Source: Tissierella pigra
GTDB lineage: Bacteria; Bacillota; Clostridia; Tissierellales; Tissierellaceae
DNA length: 33,100 nucleotides
Direction of reading: 5' to 3'
NCBI RefSeq assembly: GCF_009695605.1
Contig: NZ_VUNQ01000043.1
Location: 1-33,100, forward strand
Both the position numbers and the translations under genes were made by a program. The notes below the pieces were generated by a model that saw only the letters and a program-made list of their open reading frames with translations, made no database searches and had not been told where the DNA came from. Below are positions 25,374-33,100 of this stretch, in pieces (position 1 is the stretch's first letter; each line of letters begins with the position of its first letter).

Positions 25374-26072
25374 CTAAGTCCTCCTGAAGTAATATCCTAC
25401 TCCTCTTTTAGTTAAAATATATTTAAAATCTCCACTATTGTCTTCTATTTTTTCTCTTAATCTTCTTATTGTTACATCTACAGTTCTTATATCTCCATAG
25501 TACTCATATCCCCATACTTCTTCTAATAATTGCTCTCTAGAAAAAACTTGATTAGAGCTAGATGCTAAGAATTTAAGCAGTTCATATTCTCTTAAAGTTA
25601 AATCTACTATACATCCATCTTTTTTTACTTCATATTTGTTTAAATCTATGGTTAAATCATCTGAAGTAATCATAGTACCTAAATCCTTTGTTGCAGCAGC
25701 ATTAGAGTAGTCTACTCTTCTTAGGTTTGCCTTTACTCTTGCTATTAGCTCTCTCATACTAAATGGTTTTGTAATATAATCATCTGCACCAAGTTCTAGT
25801 CCAAGAACTTTATCCACTTCTTCTTCTTTTGCTGTAAGCATAATTACTGGAAAATTATAGTCAATTCTAATTTCCTTCAATACTTGGAATCCATCTTTTT
25901 TAGGCATCATAACATCTAGGATTACTAAATCTGGCATTATTTTATGAATTAAATTAATAGCTTCTTCTCCATCATAGGCTGTTTCCACACTATGACCTTC
26001 CTTTTCAAGGTTGAATTTTATTATATCTGCAATAGCCTTTTCATCATCTATAACTAGTATTTTATTATACAT
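25374..26072 (-). CDS. walR: Response regulator WalR (OmpR/PhoB type)
   Basis: A 232-residue regulator. The receiver domain has acidic residues Asp9/Asp10, phospho-acceptor Asp53 in VILDVMMP and Lys in ITKPF. The OmpR-type winged helix is at about 130-230, with VWGYEYYGDIRTVDVTIRRL. It controls genes for wall hydrolases. First gene of the wal operon; GGAGTG precedes the ATG. A site matching the WalR consensus lies in front of the M23 hydrolase gene in this window. Confidence 0.95.
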   Translation of the reverse strand: MYNKILVIDDEKAIADIIKFNLEKEGHSVETAYDGEEAINLIHKIMPDLVILDVMMPKKDGFQVLKEIRIDYNFPVIMLTAKEEEVDKVLGLELGADDYITKPFSMRELIARVKANLRRVDYSNAAATKDLGTMITSDDLTIDLNKYEVKKDGCIVDLTLREYELLKFLASSSNQVFSREQLLEEVWGYEYYGDIRTVDVTIRRLREKIEDNSGDFKYILTKRGVGYYFRRT

Positions 26073-26191
26073 ATTGAATCACTCCAATTAATTAATTATT
26101 TACATAATTATCTTCCTATATTAGATTATCTAATATAGTGGATTTATTGTCAAATACTTATTATATTTTGGCAATTACTCAAATATTTAAC

Positions 26192-26220
26192 TTGCAACTT
26201 ATATTCTTTTAATATATAAT
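26192..26220 (+). promoter_or_regulatory. Promoter of the manganese riboswitch/ATPase unit
   Basis: TTGCAA at 26192-26197 and TATAAT at 26215-26220, spaced 17 bases. The transcript would start at about 26227, at the first base of the aptamer. Confidence 0.65.
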
Positions 26221-26225
26221 TATAT

Positions 26226-26316
26226 CATTCAGAGGGGAGTAGCTTAAAAATAATTAGTCGTCATTACGGACTTTCCCGGCTAATTACCTTTTTTTAGGAA
26301 GCAAGACCTTTGTTTA
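26226..26316 (+). ncRNA. yybP-ykoY manganese riboswitch
   Basis: The aptamer has the family's two conserved loops, GGGGAGTAGC at 26234-26243 and GGAAGCAAGACC at 26297-26308. P1 forms between CAGAGG (26230-26235) and CCTTTG (26307-26312), with one G-U pair. An internal stem is TAATTAG (26251-26257) with CTAATTA (26280-26286). The 3' strand of P1 is also part of the terminator stem at 26303-26345, so Mn2+ binding should stabilise P1, prevent the terminator and turn the ATPase on. This family is known to bind Mn2+ and often controls exporters and P-type ATPases. Confidence 0.88.
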
Positions 26317-26352
26317 AATCACTAAGTGATTTAAACAAAGGTCTTTTTTGAT
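26303..26352 (+). terminator. Riboswitch expression-platform terminator
   Basis: A perfect 20-bp stem (26303-26322 with 26326-26345) with TAA loop and TTTTTTG tail. Its 5' arm contains the aptamer's P1 3' strand, so the two structures exclude each other. Confidence 0.9.
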
Positions 26353-26377
26353 TTATTTTATTTTTCAGTGGTATACT
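26348..26377 (+). promoter_or_regulatory. Possible second promoter beyond the riboswitch
   Basis: TTGATT at 26348-26353 and TATACT at 26372-26377, spaced 18 bases. If used it would give riboswitch-independent basal expression of the ATPase. Sequence match only. Confidence 0.3.
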
Positions 26378-26408
26378 AATCAATAACAATTAAAGGAAGG
26401 GGATTAAG

Positions 26409-29093
26409 TTGAAAGAATGGTATAAACAAAGTAAAGAAGAATTATTATCTAACTTAGATTCAAATCTTGATTCTGGATTGACTTCAAATGAAGTAAATCT
26501 CAGATTGGAAAAGTATGGTACAAATGATCTCAAAGAAGAAAATAAAAAAAGTTTCTTCTCTAAAATTGTAGCTCAATTTTCAGATTTTCTAATATTAATC
26601 TTAATAGCAGCTGCAATTATTTCAGTTTTTGTCGGGGAAGCACAGGATGCCATGGTTATTCTAGCCATAGTTATTGTTAATGCCTTTTTAGGTATTTATC
26701 AAGAAGGTAGAGCTGAAAAAGCTTTAGATGCTCTAAAGAAAATGTCTTCTCCAAATGCTAAAGTCGTTAGAAATGGAAGTATTGAAGTAGTTCCTGCAAA
26801 CACTTTAGTTCCAGGAGATATTGTAGCTTTAGATGCAGGAGATATTATTCCTGCAGATTTAAGACTTATGGAAAGCTCTAATTTAAAAATTGAAGAAGCT
26901 TCTTTAACTGGTGAATCTGTACCTGTTGAAAAAAATAGCAATTCCATTTTTGATGAGGAAGTATCTTTAGGTGATAGACACAATATGGCTTTTATGAGTA
27001 CTGCTGTTACCTATGGTAGAGGCAAAGGTATTGTCGTAGGTACAGGACATGATACTGAAATTGGAAAAATAGCTACTATGATTCAATCCTTTGAGGATGA
27101 AACAACCCCGCTTCAAAAACAATTAAACAACCTTGGTAAAGTTCTAGGTCTTGCTACAATATTTATATGTATAGCAGTATTTGTAATTGGACTTTTACAA
27201 GGTAGGGAAGCCTTAGAAATGCTAATGGTTTCCATCAGTTTAGCTGTAGCAGCTATTCCTGAAGGATTGCCTGCAATCGTAACTATTGTTTTAGCCATTG
27301 GTATGAATAAAATGGTTAAACGCCATGCCATTGTTAAAAAACTTTTAGCAGTTGAAACCTTAGGTTCTACTACAGTAATTTGTTCCGATAAAACTGGTAC
27401 TTTAACTCAAAATGAAATGACAGTAGTCAAAGTTTTTACTGATGGAACAATTATAGATATAACTGGTGGTGGATATGAGCCATCTGGAGAATTTATAGTA
27501 GATGGCGCCAACATAAAAATAGAAGAAATAGGGGATTTACAAACACTCCTTTCAATATCTGCCTTAGCCAATGATGCTAGTCTGGAAAATGCAGACGGTA
27601 TATTTAGAGTTATTGGAGATCCTACAGAAGGTGCTCTTGTTACTCTAGCTGGTAAAGCTAATATTGATAAAGATAATATCAATAAAGAGTTTCCTAGAAT
27701 TGAAGAAATTCCTTTTGATTCAGATAGAAAAATGATGACAACTTTTCATCAAAACTATATACCTGGAAAAATTGTTTCCTTCACTAAAGGAGCACCAGAT
27801 ATAATAATCAATAGATGTAGTAGAATTAGTATAGATGGAAAAGTAACCGATTTTAGTCAAAATATAAAAAATCAAGTTCTAGAAGTAAATAGCAATTTTT
27901 CAAAGGATGCTCTGAGAGTTTTAGCCTTTGCATATAAGGAATATAATGAATTACCTAATAATATATCTCCTGATTTAAATGAAGTAGATATGACTTTTGT
28001 AGGTTTAGTTGGTATGATAGACCCTGCTAGACCAGAGGCTAAAGATGCCATAGCTAAATGTAAGGAAGCAGGTATAAAAACAGTTATGATCACTGGTGAC
28101 TATAAGGAAACTGCCTTCGCCATAGCTAAGGAACTTGGTATGGCTGATACAATAGATGAAGCTATGATGGGAGAAGAATTAAATAAAATCTCTGATGAGG
28201 AATTAAGAGAAGTAGTAAAAGATATAAAGGTCTATGCTAGAGTTTCTCCTGAACACAAAGTAAGAATAGTTAGTGCATTAAAGGCTAATGGAGAAATAAC
28301 TGCTATGACTGGTGATGGAGTAAATGATGCTTTAGCTTTAAAGAGAGCAGATATTGGTGTATCAATGGGTATTACAGGTACAGATGTGGCTAAAAACACT
28401 GCTGAATTGATTTTAACTGATGATAATTTCGCCTCCATTGTATCTGCTGTAGAGGAAGGTAGAATAATATATAGCAATATTAAAAAGTTTGTTTTCTTTT
28501 TATTATCATGTAATATAGGAGAAATATTTTTAGTATTTACAAGTATATTATTTAATTTACCAGTACCACTTTTACCTATTCAATTATTATGGTTAAACCT
28601 AGTTACAGATAGTTTCCCAGCTCTTGCTTTAGGGGTAGAAAAAGGTGACCCTGATATTATGAGATTATCTCCTAGAAACCCAAAAGAGCCTATATTAAAT
28701 AAGTCTATGCTCGTAGGAATAATTCTTCAAAGTATAGCTGTAGGAGGAGCTTCATTATTAGCATATAAATGGGGACTTTCAGCTTATTCAGGGGATATCG
28801 ATAAGGCAAGAACAATTACCTTCACTGCTTTAATAACTGCAGAACTATTACGTGCTTACTCCAGTAGGTCACAAAGATATACATTATTTAAAATTGGATT
28901 CTTTACAAATAGAACCTTAGTATATGGTACATTATTCTCATTTGTATTGTTACTTGGCGTATTATATATACCATTCATGCAGCCTATATTTAATACTTTT
29001 TCTCTTGGTGTAAAGGATTGGATGGCAATATTAGAATATGCTTTTATTCCTTTAATAGTAGGTGAATTAAGTAAATTGGTAATTAAAAAGTAA
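26409..29093 (+). CDS. P2A-type cation ATPase (SERCA/PMR1-like), probable Mn2+ exporter
   Basis: An 894-residue P-type ATPase of normal family length. It has TGES at 167-170 (actuator), PEGLP near 284 in helix M4, the phosphorylated Asp327 in DKTGTLT, KGAPD in the nucleotide domain, TGDGVNDA at 634-641 and NLVTD at 730-734 in M6. The M4 Glu and M6 Asn/Asp are the site II ligands that carry Ca2+ or Mn2+ in SERCA and PMR1. Annotation from family alone would be calcium ATPase; the manganese riboswitch in front argues for Mn2+ efflux. Start is TTG at 26409, six bases after AAGGAAGGGG. Confidence 0.92.
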   Translation: MKEWYKQSKEELLSNLDSNLDSGLTSNEVNLRLEKYGTNDLKEENKKSFFSKIVAQFSDFLILILIAAAIISVFVGEAQDAMVILAIVIVNAFLGIYQEGRAEKALDALKKMSSPNAKVVRNGSIEVVPANTLVPGDIVALDAGDIIPADLRLMESSNLKIEEASLTGESVPVEKNSNSIFDEEVSLGDRHNMAFMSTAVTYGRGKGIVVGTGHDTEIGKIATMIQSFEDETTPLQKQLNNLGKVLGLATIFICIAVFVIGLLQGREALEMLMVSISLAVAAIPEGLPAIVTIVLAIGMNKMVKRHAIVKKLLAVETLGSTTVICSDKTGTLTQNEMTVVKVFTDGTIIDITGGGYEPSGEFIVDGANIKIEEIGDLQTLLSISALANDASLENADGIFRVIGDPTEGALVTLAGKANIDKDNINKEFPRIEEIPFDSDRKMMTTFHQNYIPGKIVSFTKGAPDIIINRCSRISIDGKVTDFSQNIKNQVLEVNSNFSKDALRVLAFAYKEYNELPNNISPDLNEVDMTFVGLVGMIDPARPEAKDAIAKCKEAGIKTVMITGDYKETAFAIAKELGMADTIDEAMMGEELNKISDEELREVVKDIKVYARVSPEHKVRIVSALKANGEITAMTGDGVNDALALKRADIGVSMGITGTDVAKNTAELILTDDNFASIVSAVEEGRIIYSNIKKFVFFLLSCNIGEIFLVFTSILFNLPVPLLPIQLLWLNLVTDSFPALALGVEKGDPDIMRLSPRNPKEPILNKSMLVGIILQSIAVGGASLLAYKWGLSAYSGDIDKARTITFTALITAELLRAYSSRSQRYTLFKIGFFTNRTLVYGTLFSFVLLLGVLYIPFMQPIFNTFSLGVKDWMAILEYAFIPLIVGELSKLVIKK

Positions 29094-29196
29094 TAAAAGT
29101 TTCTATTCAAATATTTATAATTCAGTTTTCTCTGAATTTCATAAATGTAAAGTTCTAATTTAAAAAGATAAAAAGCAGAATTTTACTATTTATTAT

Positions 29197-29226
29197 AAGA
29201 AAAGCCTTCGGGCTTTTCTTGTTTTT
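29197..29226 (+). terminator. Terminator of the ATPase gene
   Basis: AAGAAAAGCC and GGCTTTTCTT form a perfect 10-bp stem closed by a TTCG tetraloop. GTTTTT follows. Confidence 0.85.
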
Positions 29227-29277
29227 GACACATTTTATTTTTTGGTAGCATAGAATAGAACAAGGAAGGTGGTAATA

Positions 29278-30561
29278 GTGAAAACAGTAATAAATACTAA
29301 GCTTTGTCCTATTCTCGGTGCCAAAATAATGTCTCAGTCAAGAGAAGAGGTGCCTGTAATTGTACAATTTAATAGTAATTCTTCCAATCTAAAGGAAAAT
29401 ATCAATATCTTGTCCAATAGGGTCAAACGTGATTTACCATTAATAGATGGATTTGCCGGTCTTATGACTACAGATACAATTTATAAGATAGTATCTAATC
29501 CTGAAGTAGATTATATTAGCTTTGACTCAAGGGTTTATGCTCTATTAGATATTGCAGCACCTACAATGGACGCATATTTTCCTCATGATAAAGGATATAA
29601 TGGAGAGGGTATTACAGTAGCTGTAATAGATACTGGTGTAGCTCCCCATAGTGATTTAACAAGACCTACTAATAGAATCATTGGATTTAAAGATATGGTC
29701 AATGATAAAAGTGAACCTTATGATGATAACGGTCATGGTACCCATGTAGCAGGTATTATTGCTGCAAGTGGTTATTCCTCAAGGGGAAAATATATAGGAA
29801 TAGCTCCTAAAGCTAATATATTAGGTATTAAAGCTTTAGATAAAGCAGGAGGAGGAAATATTTCAGATATTATTGATGCTATCTCCTATATAGTGGCTAC
29901 TAAGGATAAATATAATACTAAGATTATTAATCTTTCTTTAGGCACTCCTGCCAATAACTCCTGCGATAAGGACCCCTTATGTAAAGCTGTAGATATGGCT
30001 ATAAAGGCAGGTTTAATTGTTGTTGTGGCAGCAGGAAATAGTGGACCAGAAAAGGGAACTATTCTTTCACCTGGTATCAATAAAAATGTCATAACTGTAG
30101 GAGCAACTGATGATAAAAGAACTGTAGATCCCTCTGATGATACTATAGCTCCATTCTCTAGTCGAGGACCTACATTAGAGGGTTTAATGAAACCTGATAT
30201 ACTAGCTCCAGGAGCAAATATAAAATCTCTATCAAATACTAAGCTAGATGGATACACATCTCTTAGCGGTACTTCCATGGCAACACCTTTAGTATCTGGT
30301 TCTGTCGCACTTTTATTAAATAAATATAAAGATATTTCACCACAGGATGTAAAAAATAAGTTAATCAAATCATCTATTGCTCTTTCTAATTCTCCTGAAA
30401 TACAAGATATTGGAGTTTTAAACTTAAAGCTATTATTCAGCGATGAAAAAGATAATCTGGAAAATGTTATAAAATCTTGTTCAAACACTATGGATAATGA
30501 CTTGCTAGAAACTCTGCTTATGCTATTGATAATTATATTCTTATTGGATTCTAGATTTTAA
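29278..30561 (+). CDS. Subtilisin-like (S8) serine protease, no signal peptide
   Basis: A 427-residue protease. A propeptide-like domain of about 90 residues (VPVIVQFNSN ... IVSNPEVDYISFD) precedes the catalytic domain, with Asp118 (VIDTGV), His153 (NGHGTHVAG) and Ser near 340 (LSGTSMATP). There is no signal peptide, as in the intracellular AprX-type proteases. The C-terminus ends in about 17 hydrophobic residues (LLMLLIIIFLLDSRF), which could anchor it as a tail-anchored membrane protein. A GTG three codons upstream overlaps the ribosome site AAGGAAGGTGG, so GTG at 29278, five bases downstream of it, was chosen. Confidence 0.88.
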   Translation: MKTVINTKLCPILGAKIMSQSREEVPVIVQFNSNSSNLKENINILSNRVKRDLPLIDGFAGLMTTDTIYKIVSNPEVDYISFDSRVYALLDIAAPTMDAYFPHDKGYNGEGITVAVIDTGVAPHSDLTRPTNRIIGFKDMVNDKSEPYDDNGHGTHVAGIIAASGYSSRGKYIGIAPKANILGIKALDKAGGGNISDIIDAISYIVATKDKYNTKIINLSLGTPANNSCDKDPLCKAVDMAIKAGLIVVVAAGNSGPEKGTILSPGINKNVITVGATDDKRTVDPSDDTIAPFSSRGPTLEGLMKPDILAPGANIKSLSNTKLDGYTSLSGTSMATPLVSGSVALLLNKYKDISPQDVKNKLIKSSIALSNSPEIQDIGVLNLKLLFSDEKDNLENVIKSCSNTMDNDLLETLLMLLIIIFLLDSRF

Positions 30562-30586
30562 AAGGGCGGAAAATCGCCCTTTTTAT
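30560..30586. terminator. Terminator after the S8 protease
   Basis: AAAAGGGCG and CGCCCTTTTT arms with a short loop and a T-run; it starts at the stop codon. A matching A-run makes it usable from either side. Confidence 0.8.
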
Positions 30587-30590
30587 ATAC

Positions 30591-30612
30591 AAAAAAGGAA
30601 GCCAAAGCTTCC
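30591..30612 (-). terminator. Terminator of the M23 hydrolase gene
   Basis: GGAAGC/GCTTCC stem (30597-30612) with a 4-base loop and six Ts on the minus strand, two bases after the stop codon. Confidence 0.7.
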
Positions 30613-30613
30613 T

Positions 30614-32038
30614 CTATTTTAAATAATTACTTGGATTATAATTTTTACCATTCTTCAGGACTTCAAAATGTAAATGTGGACCTGATGACCTACCTGTATT
30701 TCCTACATTAGCTATATGTTGTCCTTTATATACTTTATCTCCAACATTTACAAGTAACTTACTACAATGAGCATATCTAGTAACAAATCCATTACCATGG
30801 TCAATTTCAACCATTTTTCCATAGCCACTTTTTCCTGAACCTGAGTATATAACCTTTCCTCCATCAGATGCCTTTATAGCTGTACCTATTGGAGCTGCTA
30901 TATCAAGACCTCTGTGCATCCTACCACCTCTCATACCATATCTAGAAGAAACTCTACCTCTAGTAGGAGTTAAAAATGTACCTGTTGCCACAGTTTTTGG
31001 AACTTCTTTAGTTCCTTTTACTACAACTTCCTTCACAGGTTCTGTAATTATTTCTTCTTTGACTATATCTTTATCTACTATAATCCCATTGTGTTTTATT
31101 TCTTTTGCAACTACTTTTCTCTCACCATTTGAACCATTTACCTTAGTTTTCTTTTGATTTGTGTACATAGTCTCATCATATTCTATTTCAGTTTCATAGT
31201 TTATATTTTCAGTATACTCTACTTCCAATACGGTAGCCACTGTAAGAACTGATTTAGGCACGACTAATTTTACCTCATCGCCTATTTGAAGTCTTTCTGG
31301 ATTTTTATCTGGATTTGCAGCTTCTAAATCTTCCACTGATAAATTATATATCTTTGCAATAGTCCAAAAACTTTCTCCTACCTCTACCATATGAGTCTTT
31401 ATTTCTTCCGATCCTGTTAATAAATGATTATATAAGTCTTCCTTCTCTTTTATCTTATTTAAAGGTACTTCTTTTTTTGCTATTTGTACATTTTCAACTA
31501 TACTTATATCCTTTATATCAGTACCTTCCTTAGCCATATCTTCATAGGGCTTTTTTATTTCATTTATTATATCTTCTATATCTTCTCTAGCTTTTAGTAC
31601 TCCTACTTCTGTTCCATCTACTTCAAGAGCATATCCAGACACTAAAAAGTGCATTTTTGATTTGATTTGTTTTTGCAAATCACTACTGGATGTTATTAAC
31701 TCTTCTTTAGCTTTAGTTTGTTCAAATTTTATATCTTTGTCTAAAACCACATCTATATTATATGTATTGGATAATTCTTTTTCTAAGTTGTCCATTATGT
31801 CATTAACTTCTTCTTGGCTTCTCACAGTTCCTATTATATCTTCCCCAAGATATACATCAAATGCCTTCATTTTAATCTCATAAGCTTTATATCCTGTAAT
31901 ACTTAATGCAACAATAGATAGAATCATTAAGGATGATAAGGCTACTTTCATATCATTTCCGTTTAATTTTAACTTATCAAAGGTTTTTCTTAACTTATCA
32001 AAAGTTTCTCTCATGTAATTATAATTGGGATTATCCAT
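30614..32038 (-). CDS. Membrane-anchored LysM/G5/M23 peptidoglycan endopeptidase
   Basis: A 474-residue wall hydrolase. A cytoplasmic N-terminus of about 30 residues is followed by a membrane helix (VALSSLMILSIVALSITGY). Then come a coiled, repeat-like region to about 215, a LysM peptidoglycan-binding domain (VEVGESFWTIAKIYNLSVED), a G5 domain (about 270-345) and a C-terminal M23 peptidase. The peptidase has the zinc ligands in HRGLDIAAP and HLHFEV and a GNTGRSSGPH loop. It should cleave peptide cross-bridges in the wall. A WalR-type box overlaps its promoter, which fits WalR control of such enzymes. Confidence 0.93.
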   Translation of the reverse strand: MDNPNYNYMRETFDKLRKTFDKLKLNGNDMKVALSSLMILSIVALSITGYKAYEIKMKAFDVYLGEDIIGTVRSQEEVNDIMDNLEKELSNTYNIDVVLDKDIKFEQTKAKEELITSSSDLQKQIKSKMHFLVSGYALEVDGTEVGVLKAREDIEDIINEIKKPYEDMAKEGTDIKDISIVENVQIAKKEVPLNKIKEKEDLYNHLLTGSEEIKTHMVEVGESFWTIAKIYNLSVEDLEAANPDKNPERLQIGDEVKLVVPKSVLTVATVLEVEYTENINYETEIEYDETMYTNQKKTKVNGSNGERKVVAKEIKHNGIIVDKDIVKEEIITEPVKEVVVKGTKEVPKTVATGTFLTPTRGRVSSRYGMRGGRMHRGLDIAAPIGTAIKASDGGKVIYSGSGKSGYGKMVEIDHGNGFVTRYAHCSKLLVNVGDKVYKGQHIANVGNTGRSSGPHLHFEVLKNGKNYNPSNYLK

Positions 32039-32066
32039 AATTTCCTCCTAGTTTAGAACTATTTTC

Positions 32067-32102
32067 ATTATAGTCGTAACTCGTTTGTAATCAATCTGTA
32101 AC
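32067..32102 (-). promoter_or_regulatory. M23 gene promoter with embedded WalR box
   Basis: Plus-strand 32086-32102 is TGTAAT-N5-TGTAAC, an exact match to the WalR consensus TGTWAH-N5-TGTWAH. On the minus strand the same bases contain the -35 TTGATT (32089-32094), 16 bases from the -10 TATAAT (32067-32072), about 30 bases before the start codon region. A box lying over the -35 usually means repression by WalR. Confidence 0.65.
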
Positions 32103-32289
32103 AATTATATCATAGATTACATTTTTTTCAACCTTTCCATATTCTAATAGTTTTATTATCTTCTAATTCCTTTAGTTTATTCATACCTTAATTTTTAAGC
32201 TTGTTTCTCACATTATTAATATAAATATTAATTGGTTAAATATGTAAATGTTACGAAATCTTAACATTTATTTTTATATATGAAACAAA

Positions 32290-32317
32290 GTATTTATATT
32301 TAATTTTAGGCAATACT
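32290..32317 (+). promoter_or_regulatory. Possible forespore (sigma-F-like) promoter of yyaC
   Basis: GGCAATACT at 32309-32317 fits the GGnnAnAnT -10 of sigma-F. GTATT at 32290-32294 is a partial -35, with a spacer one to two bases shorter than usual. The match is tentative. Confidence 0.28.
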
Positions 32318-32372
32318 CCTAGTACCCATTAAGTTGAAGGTTATATATAACAGAATACATAGGAGGTTATTA

Positions 32373-32966
32373 ATGAATATATTTACTAGAAACAATTATA
32401 TAGACTCATCTTCTCCCTTTGCTTTATCCAAATTTTCCAGCTTAGTATTCAATTATTTATCTTCCAATTCTATAGAAAATAAAGATATAATTCTTTTCTG
32501 TATTGGTACAGATAGGTCTACTGGAGATTCTCTAGGTCCATTAGTAGGCCACAAACTTGAACCTATAATAAAAAATTATAGAAATGTATATCTAATGGGA
32601 ACATTGGAAAATCCCATTCATGCAAAAAATCTTGAGGAGAATCTAGATAAAATAAAAAATGATTATAATAATCCATTTATAATTGCCATAGACTCTTCCT
32701 TAGGGAGATTAGAAAGAGTTGGGCATTTATCTATTAAAAATTCTCCCTTACGTCCTGGCGCTGGGGTAAACAAATCTCTACCTCCAGTTGGAGATATATC
32801 TATTACTGGAATCGTAAATATTGGCGGCATGATGGAAGCTATGGTACTACAAAATACTAGACTATCTCTAGTTATGAATATGGCTGACATTATATCTAAA
32901 AGTATCTATTTATCACTTTATAGACTATCTAGAGAAGAAAAAAAGCAATATATATTAGAAAAGTAG
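32373..32966 (+). CDS. yyaC: Sporulation protein YyaC (DUF1256, Gpr-like fold)
   Basis: A 197-residue protein of the YyaC family, related in fold to the germination protease Gpr. Visible are CIGTDRSTGDSLGPLVG near 47, IIAIDSSLGR near 107, and GAGVNKSLPPVGDISITG with GGMMEAMVLQ near 150-170. It is found only in endospore formers, where it is made in the forespore; the exact substrate is not established. An earlier in-frame ATG at 32334 lacks a ribosome site. ATG 32373 follows AGGAGG by six bases. Confidence 0.9.
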   Translation: MNIFTRNNYIDSSSPFALSKFSSLVFNYLSSNSIENKDIILFCIGTDRSTGDSLGPLVGHKLEPIIKNYRNVYLMGTLENPIHAKNLEENLDKIKNDYNNPFIIAIDSSLGRLERVGHLSIKNSPLRPGAGVNKSLPPVGDISITGIVNIGGMMEAMVLQNTRLSLVMNMADIISKSIYLSLYRLSREEKKQYILEK

Positions 32967-33041
32967 CCTTGGGCTTCTAGTGTTGCATCAAAATAAAAAA
33001 TACCAGTTGACATGGTAAAATTTGATTAATGAAAAAAAGAG

Positions 33042-33100
33042 CCTCATTTGGTTTAATGGAATTATCGAGAAACCATACACCAAGGAGGTTCTTTTTCATG
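33042..33100 (+). other. Start of a truncated gene at the right edge, ribosome site within a hairpin
   Basis: AAGGAGG at 33082-33088 precedes an ATG at 33098-33100 by nine bases, so a gene begins here and leaves the window. CCTC at 33042-33045 can pair with GAGG of that site, and TGGTTT (33049-33054) with AAACCA (33070-33075). This would hide the ribosome site in read-through transcripts. Such folding is common in front of transposase genes, but no protein sequence is available. Confidence 0.4.

Noticed and set aside
29886-30488. 200-codon minus-strand ORF inside the S8 protease
   Set aside because: It lies entirely antisense to the catalytic domain, whose Asp/His/Ser motifs are intact; no ribosome site or family resemblance.
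32240-32270. Second WalR box in TGTAAATGTTACGAAATC
   Set aside because: The second half does not fit TGTWAH.

Overview
The window comes from a low-G+C, strictly AT-biased Firmicute, most probably an anaerobic, spore-forming member of the Clostridia/Tissierellia. The grounds are strong AGGAGG ribosome sites, frequent GTG/TTG starts, a complete WalRK locus in clostridial style, a YyaC-type sporulation protein and an oxygen-sensitive nitrogenase-like gene set. No rRNA, tRNA, CRISPR array or complete insertion sequence was seen.

Layout. 1-362 is non-coding, with a long imperfect hairpin at the left edge and an orphan promoter followed by terminators (possible small RNA). A GNAT acetyltransferase follows on the minus strand, then about 690 bp of mostly non-coding sequence with a gene remnant. 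1516-9954 is the most interesting block. A lipid-anchored FecB-like binding protein faces, across a perfect bidirectional terminator, a tightly coupled six-gene minus-strand operon: two FecCD-type permeases, a FecE-type ATPase, a NifH/BchL-like ATP-dependent iron-sulfur reductase, and two NifD/NifK (BchN/BchB)-like catalytic subunits. An AraC-type regulator lies upstream, with a near-perfect Fur box between the -35 and -10 of its own promoter. The reading is an iron-responsive importer whose cargo is delivered to a dedicated nitrogenase-like reductase of unknown substrate.

10516-16611 is an accessory region: an ECF sigma/anti-sigma pair, an AraC-HTH + RelA/SpoT-like HD fusion, a TetR-hydrolase operon with a clear palindromic operator, a DUF2200 gene (and a fragment of a second copy), and another alpha/beta hydrolase.

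16800-26072 is core chromosome on the minus strand: walR-walK-(secreted 166-aa protein)-yycH-yycI, a terminator, then walJ-htrA-surE-small helical protein-rlmH. This is cell-wall homeostasis plus the genes commonly linked to it.

26192-33100: a manganese (yybP-ykoY) riboswitch with an overlapping terminator controls a P2A-type cation ATPase, so Mn2+ export is likely. Next come a subtilisin-like protease without a signal peptide, a membrane-anchored LysM/G5/M23 cell-wall hydrolase whose promoter carries a WalR-type box, the sporulation protein YyaC, and the start codon of a further gene at the right edge.
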